From Sphagnum compactum (lineage: Eukaryota; Bryophyta; Sphagnopsida; Sphagnales): a stretch of 64,000 nt of DNA. The translations under genes were made by a program, and so were the position numbers. This document shows positions 1-12,680 of this stretch, piece by piece. Location of the stretch: contig OZ234501.1 in the NCBI GenBank assembly GCA_965153455.1, positions 13,764,001 through 13,828,000 of the forward strand. The letters run 5' to 3'. How positions within the stretch are numbered: the first letter of the stretch is position 1; each line of letters starts with the position of its first letter. The notes beneath the pieces are model-generated. The model was not told the origin of the DNA. It saw nothing but the letters and a program-made list of their open reading frames with translations, and did not search any database.

Positions 1-3000
1 ATATACGCATGGATGATGAGATGGTCGACCACCCTAAGGTGAATATGTGCGAGTATGTTTGACATTTGCTTTTTGTCGTAATAATCAACATGGACGAGCA
101 ACTTGTGCAAATCTACCAAATGCCAAACTCAAATCTACGAAATGTCAAAAGTTTACAAAAAACAAATCTGAAATTACCAAATACCAAATAACCCAAAAAT
201 GTAAAACTATCAAACCCAAAATATCACAAATCACAACTATCAAATATCAGAACTATATTTTAACATCTACATTTTAACAACTACATTTGAACAACTACAT
301 TTGAACAACTAGATTTGAACAACTAGATTTGAACAACTATATACACGGAGTCGGTAAACCCGGTTGACACAAACTTGGATTTGGTTAACCGATTTTCATA
401 TACCCGAAGTCTGTAAACTAGGTTGAGTCCACGATCAAAATGCGGTCAATAGAGTTATACTCTCATGCCTTGTGTTCTCCTCATCCTAAAGTCGCAAGGA
501 TATGAGATTGAACACATAAAGGCACATTCATCATGCTTGCAACGTTGATTTTTCCCTTATGCAAAAATAAGATTATGAGAATGATAATAATTTAAAACAG
601 ATTGACATAAGGTGGGTACGTGTTACAGATTAGTAATCAACTCACCACCATCAAAACGATTTGCAATAACAAAAAAATTAATTCACACCTTTGCTGACAA
701 ATGAGCTTCTCAATAATGTAGACAAGGAATGAGGGTTATGCAATTTGTTAAAGAGCAGGCAAAAAGGCAAAAGTTAACGTAACAAGCTTTCAACTCATTG
801 CACAACATAAACATACAAGTTTCATTAGTAAACCAACTTACAATGGTGACATTTGATTTTCATAAGACTAATTGCATGTGATATAATCAATTGGTTGCCA
901 CTAAATATATGAACCTATGCATGAATGATTTAGTGTGTCAATTACCATGTGTGATTTTTTATATTGCTTTTAATTACTATGAGGCTTGCTTCATTTAAGA
1001 CAAAAAATCTTGGCCCCCTCACAATGATACTTTCTAGACCAAATCCAAACACTTGCAAAGTACCTAAGAACAGAATCTTGGGTTTTCTCAAAAGATGATG
1101 TTAGAATTGTTAAAAATATTTTACAATTATATTTTTCATTTTGAACTTCAACTAATAGTTTAAATCAAATTGAAAACATAATTACAAATGGGGGATATTT
1201 TTTCATGATTGTAATGATTGGGCTTTCATTCATTTAAAACCCAAAATGAAAATGGACTTGCATATCCACTTATGTGTGAAAATAAGGTAAATTAGACGAA
1301 AAAATATGTTCACATGCACTCCTAGTTGAAAATGTGATGATTATCGACATAAACATAAAATATATTGATTTTTTTTAATGTTTCATTTTGAAAACATTTT
1401 GAATAAATTTAAAAAACTTTAATGTAAGTAATTAAGTAATTAAAGTTTATTTTTGACCATTTTTTAATAATGTGAAGAATTACATTTTTTTTCCTTTTAA
1501 ATATGTAAAAAAAACATTACTAATTTTTTAAAAAATATTGTTATTCTATAACATTTCAGTAGTCATTTTTTAAAATAAATGAGTAAAATTTTGATATTTA
1601 TAATAATATAATCGAAGTTAGGCTACTAAAGTGTGACATTTTCATTTTTTTAAATTATTGTAATTTAATTCAGTTTATATAGTTTTCATAATTTTAGACT
1701 TTTAAAAATCATTTTTGGCTATTTTATGTTATTTTACCTTAAATGTTTTTCTTTATTTCACTTTGGATTATTTTTTTCCTATTTCATTTTAAATTATATT
1801 TTCTTATTTCATTCTAGTTTAATTTTTTTATTTCACCTTAGATTATTTTTTCTTATGTCACTTTAAGGTATTTTCGAGCATTTTTAAACAAACTTTGATT
1901 ATTCAAATTTATTTCATCCTCGGTTATTTTCAACTATTAAAGGTTATCATTGGTTATGTTTAACATATTATAAGTTATTTTATATATTTTTTTGTCAATG
2001 TACATTATTTATAAATATTTCAAAACATTTTTAAATTACCATAAGTTATTTAAAAATATTTTAGGTACTTAATGATTATTTTGAACTTTTTGACTATTTA
2101 TGTTACATTTTAACATTCTAAATTATTTTTCCTTAGAATATTATGGTAATTATAAGTCATTTTTTATAAATCATTTGTAAATTATTTCACCCTATACTAC
2201 TTTTGACGATTTTTTTTTTTCAATTTTATAGCTCATTTTAAAAATAATTATACGATGTTTGAAAGTAATTAAATTTAATATATAGCAAATTTAATTTTAA
2301 AATTAAGATAACAATTCAATTATGAATGGATTATATACATTCATAGTGATTTAGTCCATTACATAATGACCCAATTTTATACAATAAATGTAATAAACTA
2401 TATAGTGAAATATGTACAATTGAATGAATTATTTTAACTTTGTCAAGAAGTAAAGTCAATTTTGCAACAATAAATTTGCAACATTTTTAATAACAACAAT
2501 AAATTCTTGCAAAAATTATTGTGTTCAAAAGGCATGATATATAGATTTAACATTTTGAATTTCTTTTATTCATAACTTTTCGAAGTTGCTGAGCATAAAT
2601 GTTTCAAAAGATTTGGTTAAAAAATCATAAACTATTCATAACATTATATTACAAAAACATTTCATGTTATAAAAATCTTTAATAAAATATGTAACTTATT
2701 TATTTAATTTTGCATTTAAGGAGCTGTGTGTACCATCAATCAAAGCACAAACTTATGACAAATTTATAATGTCACAAAATTGTTAATATGATCTTTAATA
2801 ATCGATGTTCTGTAAAACTATGAATATAAAGTTAAAATAGCTTCTCAATAATGAAGATTAGATAAAAGATCACACTATGTAAATATTTTTAAAATTATAA
2901 ATGCCCTAACATCATATAATGCATTCATCGTTTCAAGAAAAAACCATGTGTTAATTAATACAAAATTATTTTTGTAGTTTTCATAGAAAGTATAAGTGTT

Positions 3001-5850
3001 TTCACGATTTTAAATTGTAATTTGATTACTATATATAATTATTTTTTGTAATAGACAACTAACTGTGAAAAATACCATCTTATAAGATTGTAAATATTTC
3101 TTATTGAGCATCTCAAATTTACAATGCAACACATCACTTTTTAAAATGTTATAATATATATTTTTAATGTGGGTTAACCTATTACATTATTTTTTCTTAT
3201 TTTGTTTTTATAAAAAAATATTATGAAAAATTGATATGAAACATTAAAATAAATATTTTAATAATATTAAGATAAGGCATAATTATATTGGTTTTATGAA
3301 CAAGTGCCAATGAGAATCAAAAGAATAACAACTAGAAAAATGGTATAATGTTTTGCCATTATTTTAAACAATTCAAGCTTCATTGTGAGAAAAGACAACA
3401 TACATAAATTTTGAATTCAAAATACAAAGGATAAATTTTTTTGAACTTCAAACCTTAATTCATTTGTAAAAAAGTAAAGATAAGGTTGTAAATGATAAGG
3501 TTTTTTTTAACATTAGGAATGTCACATATGTTTTTTTCTTGACGTACGGTAAGAAAAAATCTTTAATTGATGTTATTTTTATAAAGTGTGAATGAAAATC
3601 ATGTGGTGTGTTTAAAATAAATACCAAATAAAAACAATCTTCTCATGAATCATGTATCTAACATCAATGAAAGCATGTTGTGAATTTTTTTTCACATCTT
3701 TTTAAAAATGAAAGGAAAAAGTCAAGCATTAAACACACATCTTTCTTAATATTAAAAATAAGTAAAGATAATTAAAAAAAATATTAAATTCATCATTCAT
3801 TAAATTAACCTAAGGCTATTGTAATTCCAATTTCTTGTTTCAATTTAAAACTCATAATAATTATAAAATTATAAATATTACTTAACAATTAATGACCTAT
3901 GGATTGGTATAAAACATAAATAATAACAATTGAGAATAAAAAATCAATAATTCATTAAAAGATATGCCAAACAAAAGAAAGTCAAACTTGGTTAAAACAC
4001 GAATAATTTGTGAACTATAATAAAATAAAATCTCAAAATAATAAAACTTTTTGGAACAAGATTATTTTTGATTGCAAACTTGTAAAAATATTCAACAAAA
4101 CATTAATATTTCTAAAAGAAGAAAATGAGGCTGTAGATTATTTTCAATGAAAATATAAACAAGTATTTTTTAAAAATTACCTTGTTTTACCAAGATTTTT
4201 ATATTTTCTTACATGAATTCTAAAATCAATATGATCTTTGTTCTAATTTTGTTTACTGTTGCTAATTTTTTTAAAACCAAGTTATGCACTTTCATAAATA
4301 AGATTGGGCAAATTTAATGTAAACATATTTGAAATTTTTTGCAATTTTTTTCTTTTTTGTTTTCCTATATTGGCATGGTTTTTTAAATGCCATGAAAACT
4401 TTCATTCAAATGAAAAAGTTCATAATTCACCATAGATTTTTGTTTTGATATCATTACATTCAAATTTGCATTTTCATTTTTTGCATATGTAATAAATTTC
4501 TTTTCAAAATCATATTCATCTCGCAATTCAACCAAATTTCTTCCTGAGGCTTAACCTATGGTTTCACATGTTTCAACCAGTCTTACTCTGATAAATTTAG
4601 GCTACCAACCCATATTCAAAAAACCTAATCATCAAAGTAAAACATCATGTGTTCCTTTTGATATCCATAAGTTAAAATTAACTATTGTAGAATAACGTTT
4701 ATTCAATTTTGACACGATGTACTTATTTTTTTCACCAAATTAAAGAAAACCTTTTGTGAAAACAAATTTTAAAATTGAAACACAACTCATAAACATAAAT
4801 GCCTTACAAAACATCTGAAGCATGTATTTTTCACAAATTAAGTACATGATTTTTGATAACCAAACGGGCAAAGTTTTGGTAAATTTATTTTAGTGACACA
4901 ACATCCTTTTGAAAAAGACACTTTGCACCAAAAATTCTAACTTTTCAAAACTAAGCACATTAAAAAAGAAATTCGTAAGTCACATTTTTAATACAACTTT
5001 CATTGGATTGTTCATTTTGTGTTCAAATTTTGTTTGAGCAAATACTTGATTGGCATCCACATTTTTTTCCTATATATTTTTTTGATAATATGATGTAATT
5101 CACTTGCTTTCCTTTGTCCTTGAATTACAAAAGACAAGACTCGTGTGACAAAACATAAAATACATGATCTAAAGTTTTTGTTCCATTAACAATATTATTT
5201 TCATTTACAACATACAAGGACTAACACAATGCATTTTTGTTATGGGGTCTACATATGTAGCTTTCCAAATGCAACTTTTGCAAATTTAATTTCACTTCTT
5301 CCTCCTCGTTATTAAGAATGTTGAAATGCGTTTACAAACTACTATTTTTCTCCATAGCTTTTTTTGAATCTTCTTCCATAAAAACTTTGATTGGAGAAAA
5401 TATCACAAGATTCATTTTTCATATTATTTTATTTTCCCTTGCGATAGAGTTTTCCATTTTTCAACAACAATTTTCACAAAAATTATAAATTAAAATAAAA
5501 AAATCGAAACAAAAGAACATTTTGTCTAAAAATATTTGAAATGTGTTTTAATATCTTATGTTAATTGTTGTTGATGTAGGAATTCCTTCTCCAAAACTAA
5601 ACATTTTAAAATAAACTGATTTCTAATCATCACGACAAAGAACAAAACAACAACAAGAAAAAGAAAATCTTATTTTTTCCAATAGACAAAAATCTTAAGA
5701 AAACAAAAAAGAAGTAAAAAATTATTAGAAAAAAATTTAAATAAAAAACAAACAAAATGAACCAAACAACATGAATTATGGAAAAGAAAATGAAACAAGA
5801 ATTATTTTTTTGGGGGGAAAGGATGAAAAAGCATTTTTGAAAACAACAAA
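1..5850. other. AT-rich gene-free DNA
   Basis: This stretch is very rich in A and T with dense stop codons in all frames, and I see no gene in it. The first 430 bases hold short tandem repeats (listed separately) and two diverged copies, about 60 bases apart, of a motif reading roughly ggagtcggtaaacccggttg. From about 1,100 to 5,800 the sequence is A/T homopolymer-rich and could be old transposon debris, but no reverse transcriptase, transposase or long terminal repeat can be read. Base composition changes sharply near 5,900, where the more GC-balanced flank of the pyruvate kinase gene begins. Confidence 0.6.
269..338. repeat. 14-bp tandem repeat, five copies
   Basis: Five consecutive 14-base units start at 269, 283, 297, 311 and 325. 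The consensus is acatttgaacaact. The first unit has a ttttaac variant and the last two begin with ag instead of ac. More diverged relatives lie just upstream. Confidence 0.85.
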
Positions 5851-7172
5851 CAAATTAAAAATGAAAAAAAAATGTTGAAAAAAAACAAGAAAGCAAAAAA
5901 AGGTTGAAAGAAAACCTCACAAGCTGAATTGAGCTCCAAGCTCCAAAACTGAATGGATTGAGCCCCAAGCTCCAAAACTGGAACTCCAACAAGAGAACAA
6001 ACAAAAAGTTGAGATGCGGAAGGAGAGATGAGGAAAAGGGAAATAGGAGTCTAGACAAAGAAAGCAGCCACCTGAAGAAGAGCAATGAAATAAGGGAACA
6101 ACGAAGCAACAAGGGTAAGCAACAAAGGTACCTGAAATGGTGCGAGAGAGCAACGGAGCAAGGGCATAGCAAAGGCCGAAATGGCGAAGCAACCGAACGA
6201 CCGAGAAAAAAACAATGAAAAAAAGGAATAGCAAAATAAGGAACAACTAGTGAAGCAAAGAAATAGCGAAGCAACAGAGACCTTACAATGGCTGTAGGAG
6301 ACAGAAGATCGCCGCTGCACACGTATTACACAAGAAGACCGCAAAGAAAGAACGCCTATGGCTCACCGCGGTCGGCTACAAGTCCTCCTGGGTTTCCGCT
6401 GTTCCCGTTGTTCCCATTTTCTTTTGCCCTTCCGTTCCTTTGCGTTGTTGTCAGATCTGGGGGCTGGGGGCGAGAGCATCTGTGAAGCGTTCATTGAGGC
6501 CGATGCAGTAGTGGCAGAAGATTCGACAGGCCTTTTTCTCCTTCACGGGAATCTGAAGCGCGTGGAATTGGTTCCGTAACGACCTCTGCAATCTGCGAAC
6601 TGAAAAAAACCAGTGCGAAGAGACAACACTGAGACAAGAAAGGTACAAAGAACTTGGCCAAAAAGCCCAAAGAAAAGTATTGTGCTTGCGGAAATGCGCA
6701 CAAAAGTTGTGGCAATCTTGAAGCTCGCAAATTGTTCAACATTGTTCAGTCTGCGAGAGTGAGTAACTCAGACTGTTTCTAAAAACTAGCAAAGAAGCTT
6801 CAGGACTTGTTGTTACAGGTCGAATTGGACCTCCATTTTTTGTTTTTGCACAGTTCTGACATCACTGGAGAAATGGCCGTAATGAGAGGATGGAGATCAG
6901 TGCAAAGAGACAATAAAAACGAGGATTGCACGTAATCGTAAGACACAGAGGACAAAACAAGTGCGACACTGGAGGAGGACGAGGTACGAGTTTCACTGAG
7001 CTCTTCTCCTCAGCAGAGTGCAACTCTCTTTCCTTATAGTTTGCAGAAAGGTTTCCCTGATCGTGCACAACTGTGAGAATTTGCCAATTGGCATCAGATC
7101 CTCATTGCGGTAACGGAGACCAAAGCAAAAAGCTGCGCACACACGAATGTGTCCCGTGGAGCAAGAGAGAGA
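5851..7172. other. Upstream flank of the pyruvate kinase gene
   Basis: There is no convincing coding sequence here. The base composition is markedly less AT-rich than to the left. Positions 5,935-5,990 hold two near-copies of a segment containing agctccaaaactg. Short open frames on both strands overlap each other and are low in complexity, so I treat them as chance. The region probably includes the promoter and 5' untranslated leader of the gene that starts at 7,173, but I cannot place a transcription start. Confidence 0.45.
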
Positions 7173-9348
7173 ATGCCGACATCGTCGATGTTGTATCTCA
7201 AAGAGCCGGTGTCGCTATCAAGCATCCTAGAACCATCAGCAGCGGATGCAGGTTCTTCAACATCGCCGACTCTCACAAAGATTATCGGCACTCTGGGGCC
7301 ACAATCGCGCAGTGTGGAGATACTCGAAAAGCTCCTGCAAGCAGGCATGTGTGTGGCGCGCTTCGATTTCTCGTGGGGAGACGATGCATACCACCAAGAG
7401 ACTCTGGAGAATCTCAGGACTGCTGTGAAAAACACGAAGCGCCTTTGTGCTGTTATGTTGGATACGGTAGGGCCAGAACTTCAAGTCTTGAACAACAACA
7501 ACAATCAAGCAATAGCAATTGATCTTCAGCAAGGGGAGACGATCATCCTCACACCGGACAAGAGCAAGCCTGCATCGTCTAACTTTCTTCCGATCAATTA
7601 CGCAGACCTTGCTTTCGCCGTCAAAGCTGGAGACGAGATCTTCGTCGGACAGTACTTGTTTACAGGAAGCGAGGCTACATCGGTGTGGCTGGAGGTGATG
7701 CACACACAAGGTGACGACGTTCATTGCGTGATAAAGAACAGCGCAATACTCACAGGTACTTACTCTTCCTTTTTCCTTCAGAAAACTTCAGTTTCTTCAT
7801 CAGTGCCCGTCAGAACAAGGGAGCAAAACAAACAAATGAAGTCGATAACACCGCGGCGCTGAAGAATGTGACAAAACAATACTCGCGAAGCTAAAGCTTC
7901 TTCACTGAACTGCATGGATGCACAGGTAGTCTCTTCACAGCGCTCGCGTCTCAAGTGCGCATCGGACTTCCGACGTTGAGCGAGAGCGACAAGACGACGC
8001 TGCAAAACTGGGCATTGCGAAACCAGATCGATTTTGTGTCACTCTCCTACACCAGGCATGCGAACGATGTGCGTCTGGCCCGCAAGCATTTGTCGAAGCT
8101 CGGGGAGCTTTACCAGACGCAAATCTTTGCCAAGATCGAGAACATAGAAGGCTTGGAACACTTCGACGAGATTCTGAAAGAGGCAGACGGGATCATACTC
8201 TCTCGCGGAAACCTCGGCATCGATCTACCTGCGGAGAAAGTGTTTGTGTTCCAGAAGGCAGCGATCTACAAGTGCAACATGGCAGGAAAGCCTGCCATTA
8301 TCACGCGTGTTGTGGATTCCATGGTGGACAGTCCCAGACCAACGCGTGCAGAAGCAACCGATGTCGCCAATGCGGTTCTTGATGGAACGGACGCCATTAT
8401 GCTCGGCGCTGAGACTCTGAGGGGGAACTATCCTGTTGAGACTGTCACGACGATCCACAAGATCTGCAGCGAGGCAGAGAAGGTGTACAACCAAGCTCTG
8501 TATTTCAAGAGAGCGGTTGCTTACAACAATAGCCAACCTTTGTGGCATCTAGAATCTGTTGCATCGTCTGTTGTGCAAGCTGCGTCCAAGGTGAAAGCGT
8601 CCGTTATCGTGGTGTTCACATCCTCAGGACGTGCTGCTCGCTTGATTTCCAAGTACAGACCAGCCATGCCCGTGCTTACTGTCGTGATTTCGAAGCTTAC
8701 CACAGAGAACAACAAGACGCGTTGGAGCTTCTCGGGTGCATACCAGGCCAGACAATGTCTCATTGTTCGTGGTCTCTTCCCCATGGTCGCCGATCCTCAA
8801 CATCAAGCGGATTCTGCAGCCTCTAGTAACGAGTCCATCCTAAAGGTAAAAACACTGTACTTAGCTTCTCAAGAACCTGAGCGACCAAAAATGCTGTCCA
8901 GACACATGATCTCTTGCAATGGAAAACATGAGTGTGCCACTCAGCCGGCCCGGGTGTAAAACAAGTCTTCTAAACCCCGGAGCTTCAGAAATTGCATTGA
9001 AGTTCTAAGAGTTTACTCCATTTCTTGCTACAAACAAGATGTTGACAATATTGCAGTTAGCCATGGTGACATTGCAGTTCTTGAAGCACAGGAAAACTAC
9101 TGTACTCAAGAAAACCCTGCACAAATTATCACTATCATGGTGCAGTTTTGTTTCCAGAATCTCTCTCAAGATCCATGAGTCTGTTTGGAGCTGCTGCTTT
9201 GCAGGTTGCCTTGGACTATGCAAAAGCTGAAGGCATTGTGAAGGAGCATGACCGAGTTGTGGTATGCCAAGGATCCAGTCCAACACTTCTGCAGTTGATG
9301 CTAGATTTAACAGCGGCATTTTTCTCAGTGGAAATTTGTATCTTTTAG
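7173..9348 (+). CDS. Pyruvate kinase, plant cytosolic type (three exons)
   Basis: Pyruvate kinase transfers phosphate from phosphoenolpyruvate to ADP in the last step of glycolysis. The exons are 7173-7755, 7926-8845 and 9205-9348; all junctions are GT-AG and keep phase, giving about 548 residues. The first in-frame ATG is at 7173 and reads [15 protein letters not shown], resembling the start of plant cytosolic isoforms, and no transit peptide is evident. Visible motifs are [10 protein letters not shown] (residues 61-70), [12 protein letters not shown] (about 94-105), [10 protein letters not shown] (about 262-271), [12 protein letters not shown] (about 285-296) and the substrate-loop region [18 protein letters not shown]. 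Exon 3 carries the C-terminal [20 protein letters not shown]. Two metal-site positions differ from the textbook enzyme (NFSHG to DFSWG, RGD to RGN). As I recall, this is typical of one plant cytosolic subgroup. The last ~25 residues match the family poorly, so the 3' end is the weakest part of the model. Confidence 0.9.
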
Positions 9349-9549
9349 TGATGTCTTTTGTCATTGCATTCATGGGTACAGATGCATTTAAGAGAGTAAA
9401 TTTAGTTCAATTCTCAGTTTTGAGTTTGAGGATGTGAGTGATTGGCCATGAGAACTGCGAACTGCTTTCAAAAGAGAGGAATTGGGTAAGCCAGCATAGC
9501 AGCATTGTGGAATACTACATGCTAACTCAATTTGTTAATGTTCACACTT

Positions 9550-12500
9550 AGTGAAGAAGATCTTCAAGGAAGGAAATGACCGTTTTAACTTCAAGCTTCT
9601 TTGTGCATTGCTGCAGCTTTTTGGGAGGCTTGACAGTTTCAATAACAAACCTCATTGGAAGCTCACCGAAGAGCTGATTGAAGACACTATGAAAGTGGTT
9701 CAAGGAACATGCATATTATTTGGGACTTGATCCTGGAGCTGCTGCTTCTGGACATCTTGTGAACTATGTACCTTGCTTTTCCCTCCTATGCATTTCCACT
9801 GGTCATTAGGGCTGCTTGACACTTAGAAGCACTTTTGCCTGTTGTTTCAAAGAATCCAATGCTTTTGAACTCATTGGATTGAATCCATTCAATTTTGTAA
9901 GCTTAAATTCAGAGGGGGTTTGGAGCATCCACCTGCTGCTATCCATTCCTAAATTCAGTGGTTAATATGGCATTTTTTTTAAAGCTCCAGGGTATGTTGC
10001 TGCTTTTTACATGCCCACAACAGCAAGTTTTGTAAGCTAATCTTAGTGATATATATGTAGGTGGTACTCATAAGTACATTTCAGTCATATGTGCAGAAGT
10101 CTCAAGGAGGTAGTATCCAATGAGGTGAAGAGACAGCCACCATTCTAGACAGGCACAATGCACCACCTCTTCTCCAGAAATTCAGTGCTCCTCGCAGCTC
10201 AGAGCCAACCTTGGATGACTTTGCCAGTGCATTGATCTCTCTTGAACATCTGTTAACAGTAATGCCAGTGGGAATGACAAATGTCTGGAGAGCTTGACCT
10301 TGTGGATGCCAACATTCAAGAGATGAGAGGGCTTTCTTCTATAGGTAAGAATCTCATTCTAACCATAGGTAAGGGTCTTACAGATGCTCTAAGAGTGTGC
10401 ATCTCTGATAATTAGTGATCAAAGACACAGGAATTGAACATTTCAGGCATTTCAAGAGTATACCAGACCATGGATATTGGCCTCCCTATCGATATTAGAG
10501 GCAGACACATCCTAGCTGGAATGACTAGATGTGCCAAAGCTTCATGTTGTCTGCCAAGCTGCATTTGAGCTTTAAGCTCAATAACAGCCTTGCTTGCAGA
10601 AGCATTTGTTATTTCCATTTGGTTTGGTCTTGCAATACATAGAACATGGTGTTGGAAATAAAGAAGCCACATGACAACCCCACTGGAGAGTCATCTCAAC
10701 ATTGTGACATAGACATAGGGTCTGAATTTGTTCTCATCATACTGAGAATATGATATGTGGATATCGATTGGAACTATTCAGGTGGTGGCATTATGATTCT
10801 TGAGAAAGTCTGCAGTTCATGTGGAGGAATTCCTTGGCAATTTGTGCCCGTGAAAATGTGTGCCAGCTGTTCTCTGGGACTAACCACGTGAATAGGTACT
10901 AACAAAAATGGTCGCTCTCTATTGGTAGTGGCTTTGCGTATGAAAGACCACTAAAATAAGTGAGTGTTGTTGGCATGTAGAGGTTGCACCAAATCTGAGA
11001 AGGTGAATTGTTCAACAATGTGAGTAAGAAATTGACCTTTCTGACTTGACATAGTTATCAACATTCTTTCATGCCCAAAGAAAAGTCCAGGATTTCTTTT
11101 CACCAGGGGTAGCGGTACAGTGTTTCTGCTAGAGAATAGCAAAGGTGGGCATGACTTCAAAACCTCAAAGGTTGTGTACAAGGATATTACTATTGGAATT
11201 GTGTCGTCAACAGACCCAATTGCTGCAAGTAGACTTCCTGCAATTTTGTGCAACCTAGTCACCAAGGTCAAGTTTTTTCTACTTCCTGATGTCCCCTCTC
11301 TTTACACATTGAGCAAACAATGTTTGATTGTCCCTCAGTCATGAGTGCAAGACTGCAATTAGGTGGTTTTCCTCTTCTGGAAACAGCACACAAATATTTG
11401 TGAGTATCCAAATCCATTGGCCACAAGAGTGATCATTTTCTGGGAAGGCTTACAGTGGGCAACTAGCATCCTCCTTTGCCAGTGTACATTGCAGTTAATC
11501 ATAGTACTATGGTGCCTGAAGATGGATGCCTGGCTGTGAACAACCTTCAATGGTATGGAGTATGTTCAAAATTCCTGTAGCCCCAGCACAGCAGCAAATG
11601 GTCTTCAGTCACAAGTAAGTTTACAATTTCTCTAGTCAAAACAGGTTCTCTGCAAGGGGAAGAAGCTATGGAGTACATTTTGCATGTAGTTGAAGAAAGG
11701 TGACAGTTCAGTTTAGTTTAGTTTCAGTTTTTTGAGTGATTGGCACAGGGTGATGTGAGAGCTACTAAAGCCTTCTGCACTAGCCAGAGAATGAGCAAGT
11801 GCATTTGGTTCTGACTATGAAATTGGTTAACAATTTCAAATTTGACACTGGGTCAAAAATACACCAAGTGTTTGCTATCACACAAACTGCAGTCTTCTGA
11901 CTGCAGATTAGATCAGAAATATGCAGAGTTTGTGTAAATAGTTCAAGGTGAGGGACTTTAGATGTGAAGGTCAAGTGAATATACCAAGAATTCAATATCA
12001 CACAAACTGCAGTTTAGACGTGAAAAATGCAAACTTTGTGTGTAACTAGTTGAAGGCAAGTGAATTTGCATGGGATGGTAAAATGTTCCCAGTAATAAGA
12101 AGATTAGCTACTGTCCAAGAACAACAAAGAGGTGCAAAGTTGCAAATGGGTCATATAATTTGATGAGATTGATGATCAATAATTTCAGGCCTTACTCCAT
12201 TTTGACAGGGCAGAAGTAGGTGAAATTTTCTGCACCAAGACAAGTTCATAGGCAGCCCTGAATAATTTCTATATCTCTCCTGATTTTCTTACCTACCTTC
12301 CAGCATATTTGTCCTGGAGCAAAGCTGGTTCTATATTGTTTTCACCTAGTGGAAGGATTGACTGCTGACAGAAGATGATGAGCTTGCAGTAATGAAATTC
12401 TCTGAAGAGTTACCTACTGCTTCGGTACAATTAAAGTGCAAATCTAACCTTAGCAGACTGAAATTATATGATGCTATTGCTGATGATGAGGATGAAATGC

Positions 12501-12680
12501 AGTACGCATTGGACACACTATTATGCTTCCCAATTAATGCGGGGAATTGAAAGCCGTGGTGATCATATAGGACTAGCATCATTGATGAACGCTGTCCAGG
12601 TGTTGCCATTTTCAGCTCAAACTTGCTTGGTTCTTTTGCAGGAGCCTACTGATGTTGCTTTTTGGGTCTGGCCCTAATTA
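9550..12680 (+). pseudogene. Unidentified multi-exon gene or decayed gene
   Basis: I do not recognise this gene. Several plus-strand blocks have protein-like composition, flanked by plausible splice signals. Near 9,560-9,690 one reads LFGRLDSFNNKPHWKLTEEL, then after a frame change KEHAYYLGLDPGAAASGH at about 9,700-9,760. Near 10,150-10,280 one reads HNAPPLLQKFSAPRSSEPT and ASALISLEHLLTVMP. At 10,795-10,900 there is a block with four cysteines, KVCSSCGGIPWQFVPVKMC. At 11,120-11,265 one reads KDITIGIVSSTDPIAASRLP. At 11,480-11,560 one reads VYIAVNHSTMVPEDGCLAVN. At 12,370-12,540 one reads EELPTASVQLKCKSNLSRLK. At about 12,537-12,600 one reads MRGIESRGDHIGLASLMNAV. Between them are stops and frame changes. 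It may be a real gene with many short exons, or a pseudogene. No start or stop can be assigned. Confidence 0.35.
11876..12060. repeat. Diverged tandem duplication, 120-bp period
   Basis: The sequence tatcacacaaactgcagt occurs at 11,876 and again at 11,996. Related flanking words follow in the same order in both copies: a segment with aatgca and tttgtgt, then agtt(c/g)aaggc/tgag. This indicates an old ~120-base duplication. It lies inside the unidentified gene-like region. Confidence 0.7.

Noticed and set aside
5855-6344. Minus-strand hydrophobic frames that resemble a membrane protein
   Set aside because: The plus strand is purine-rich here, so all minus frames read Phe/Leu/Ser. Several frames overlap and no family is seen.
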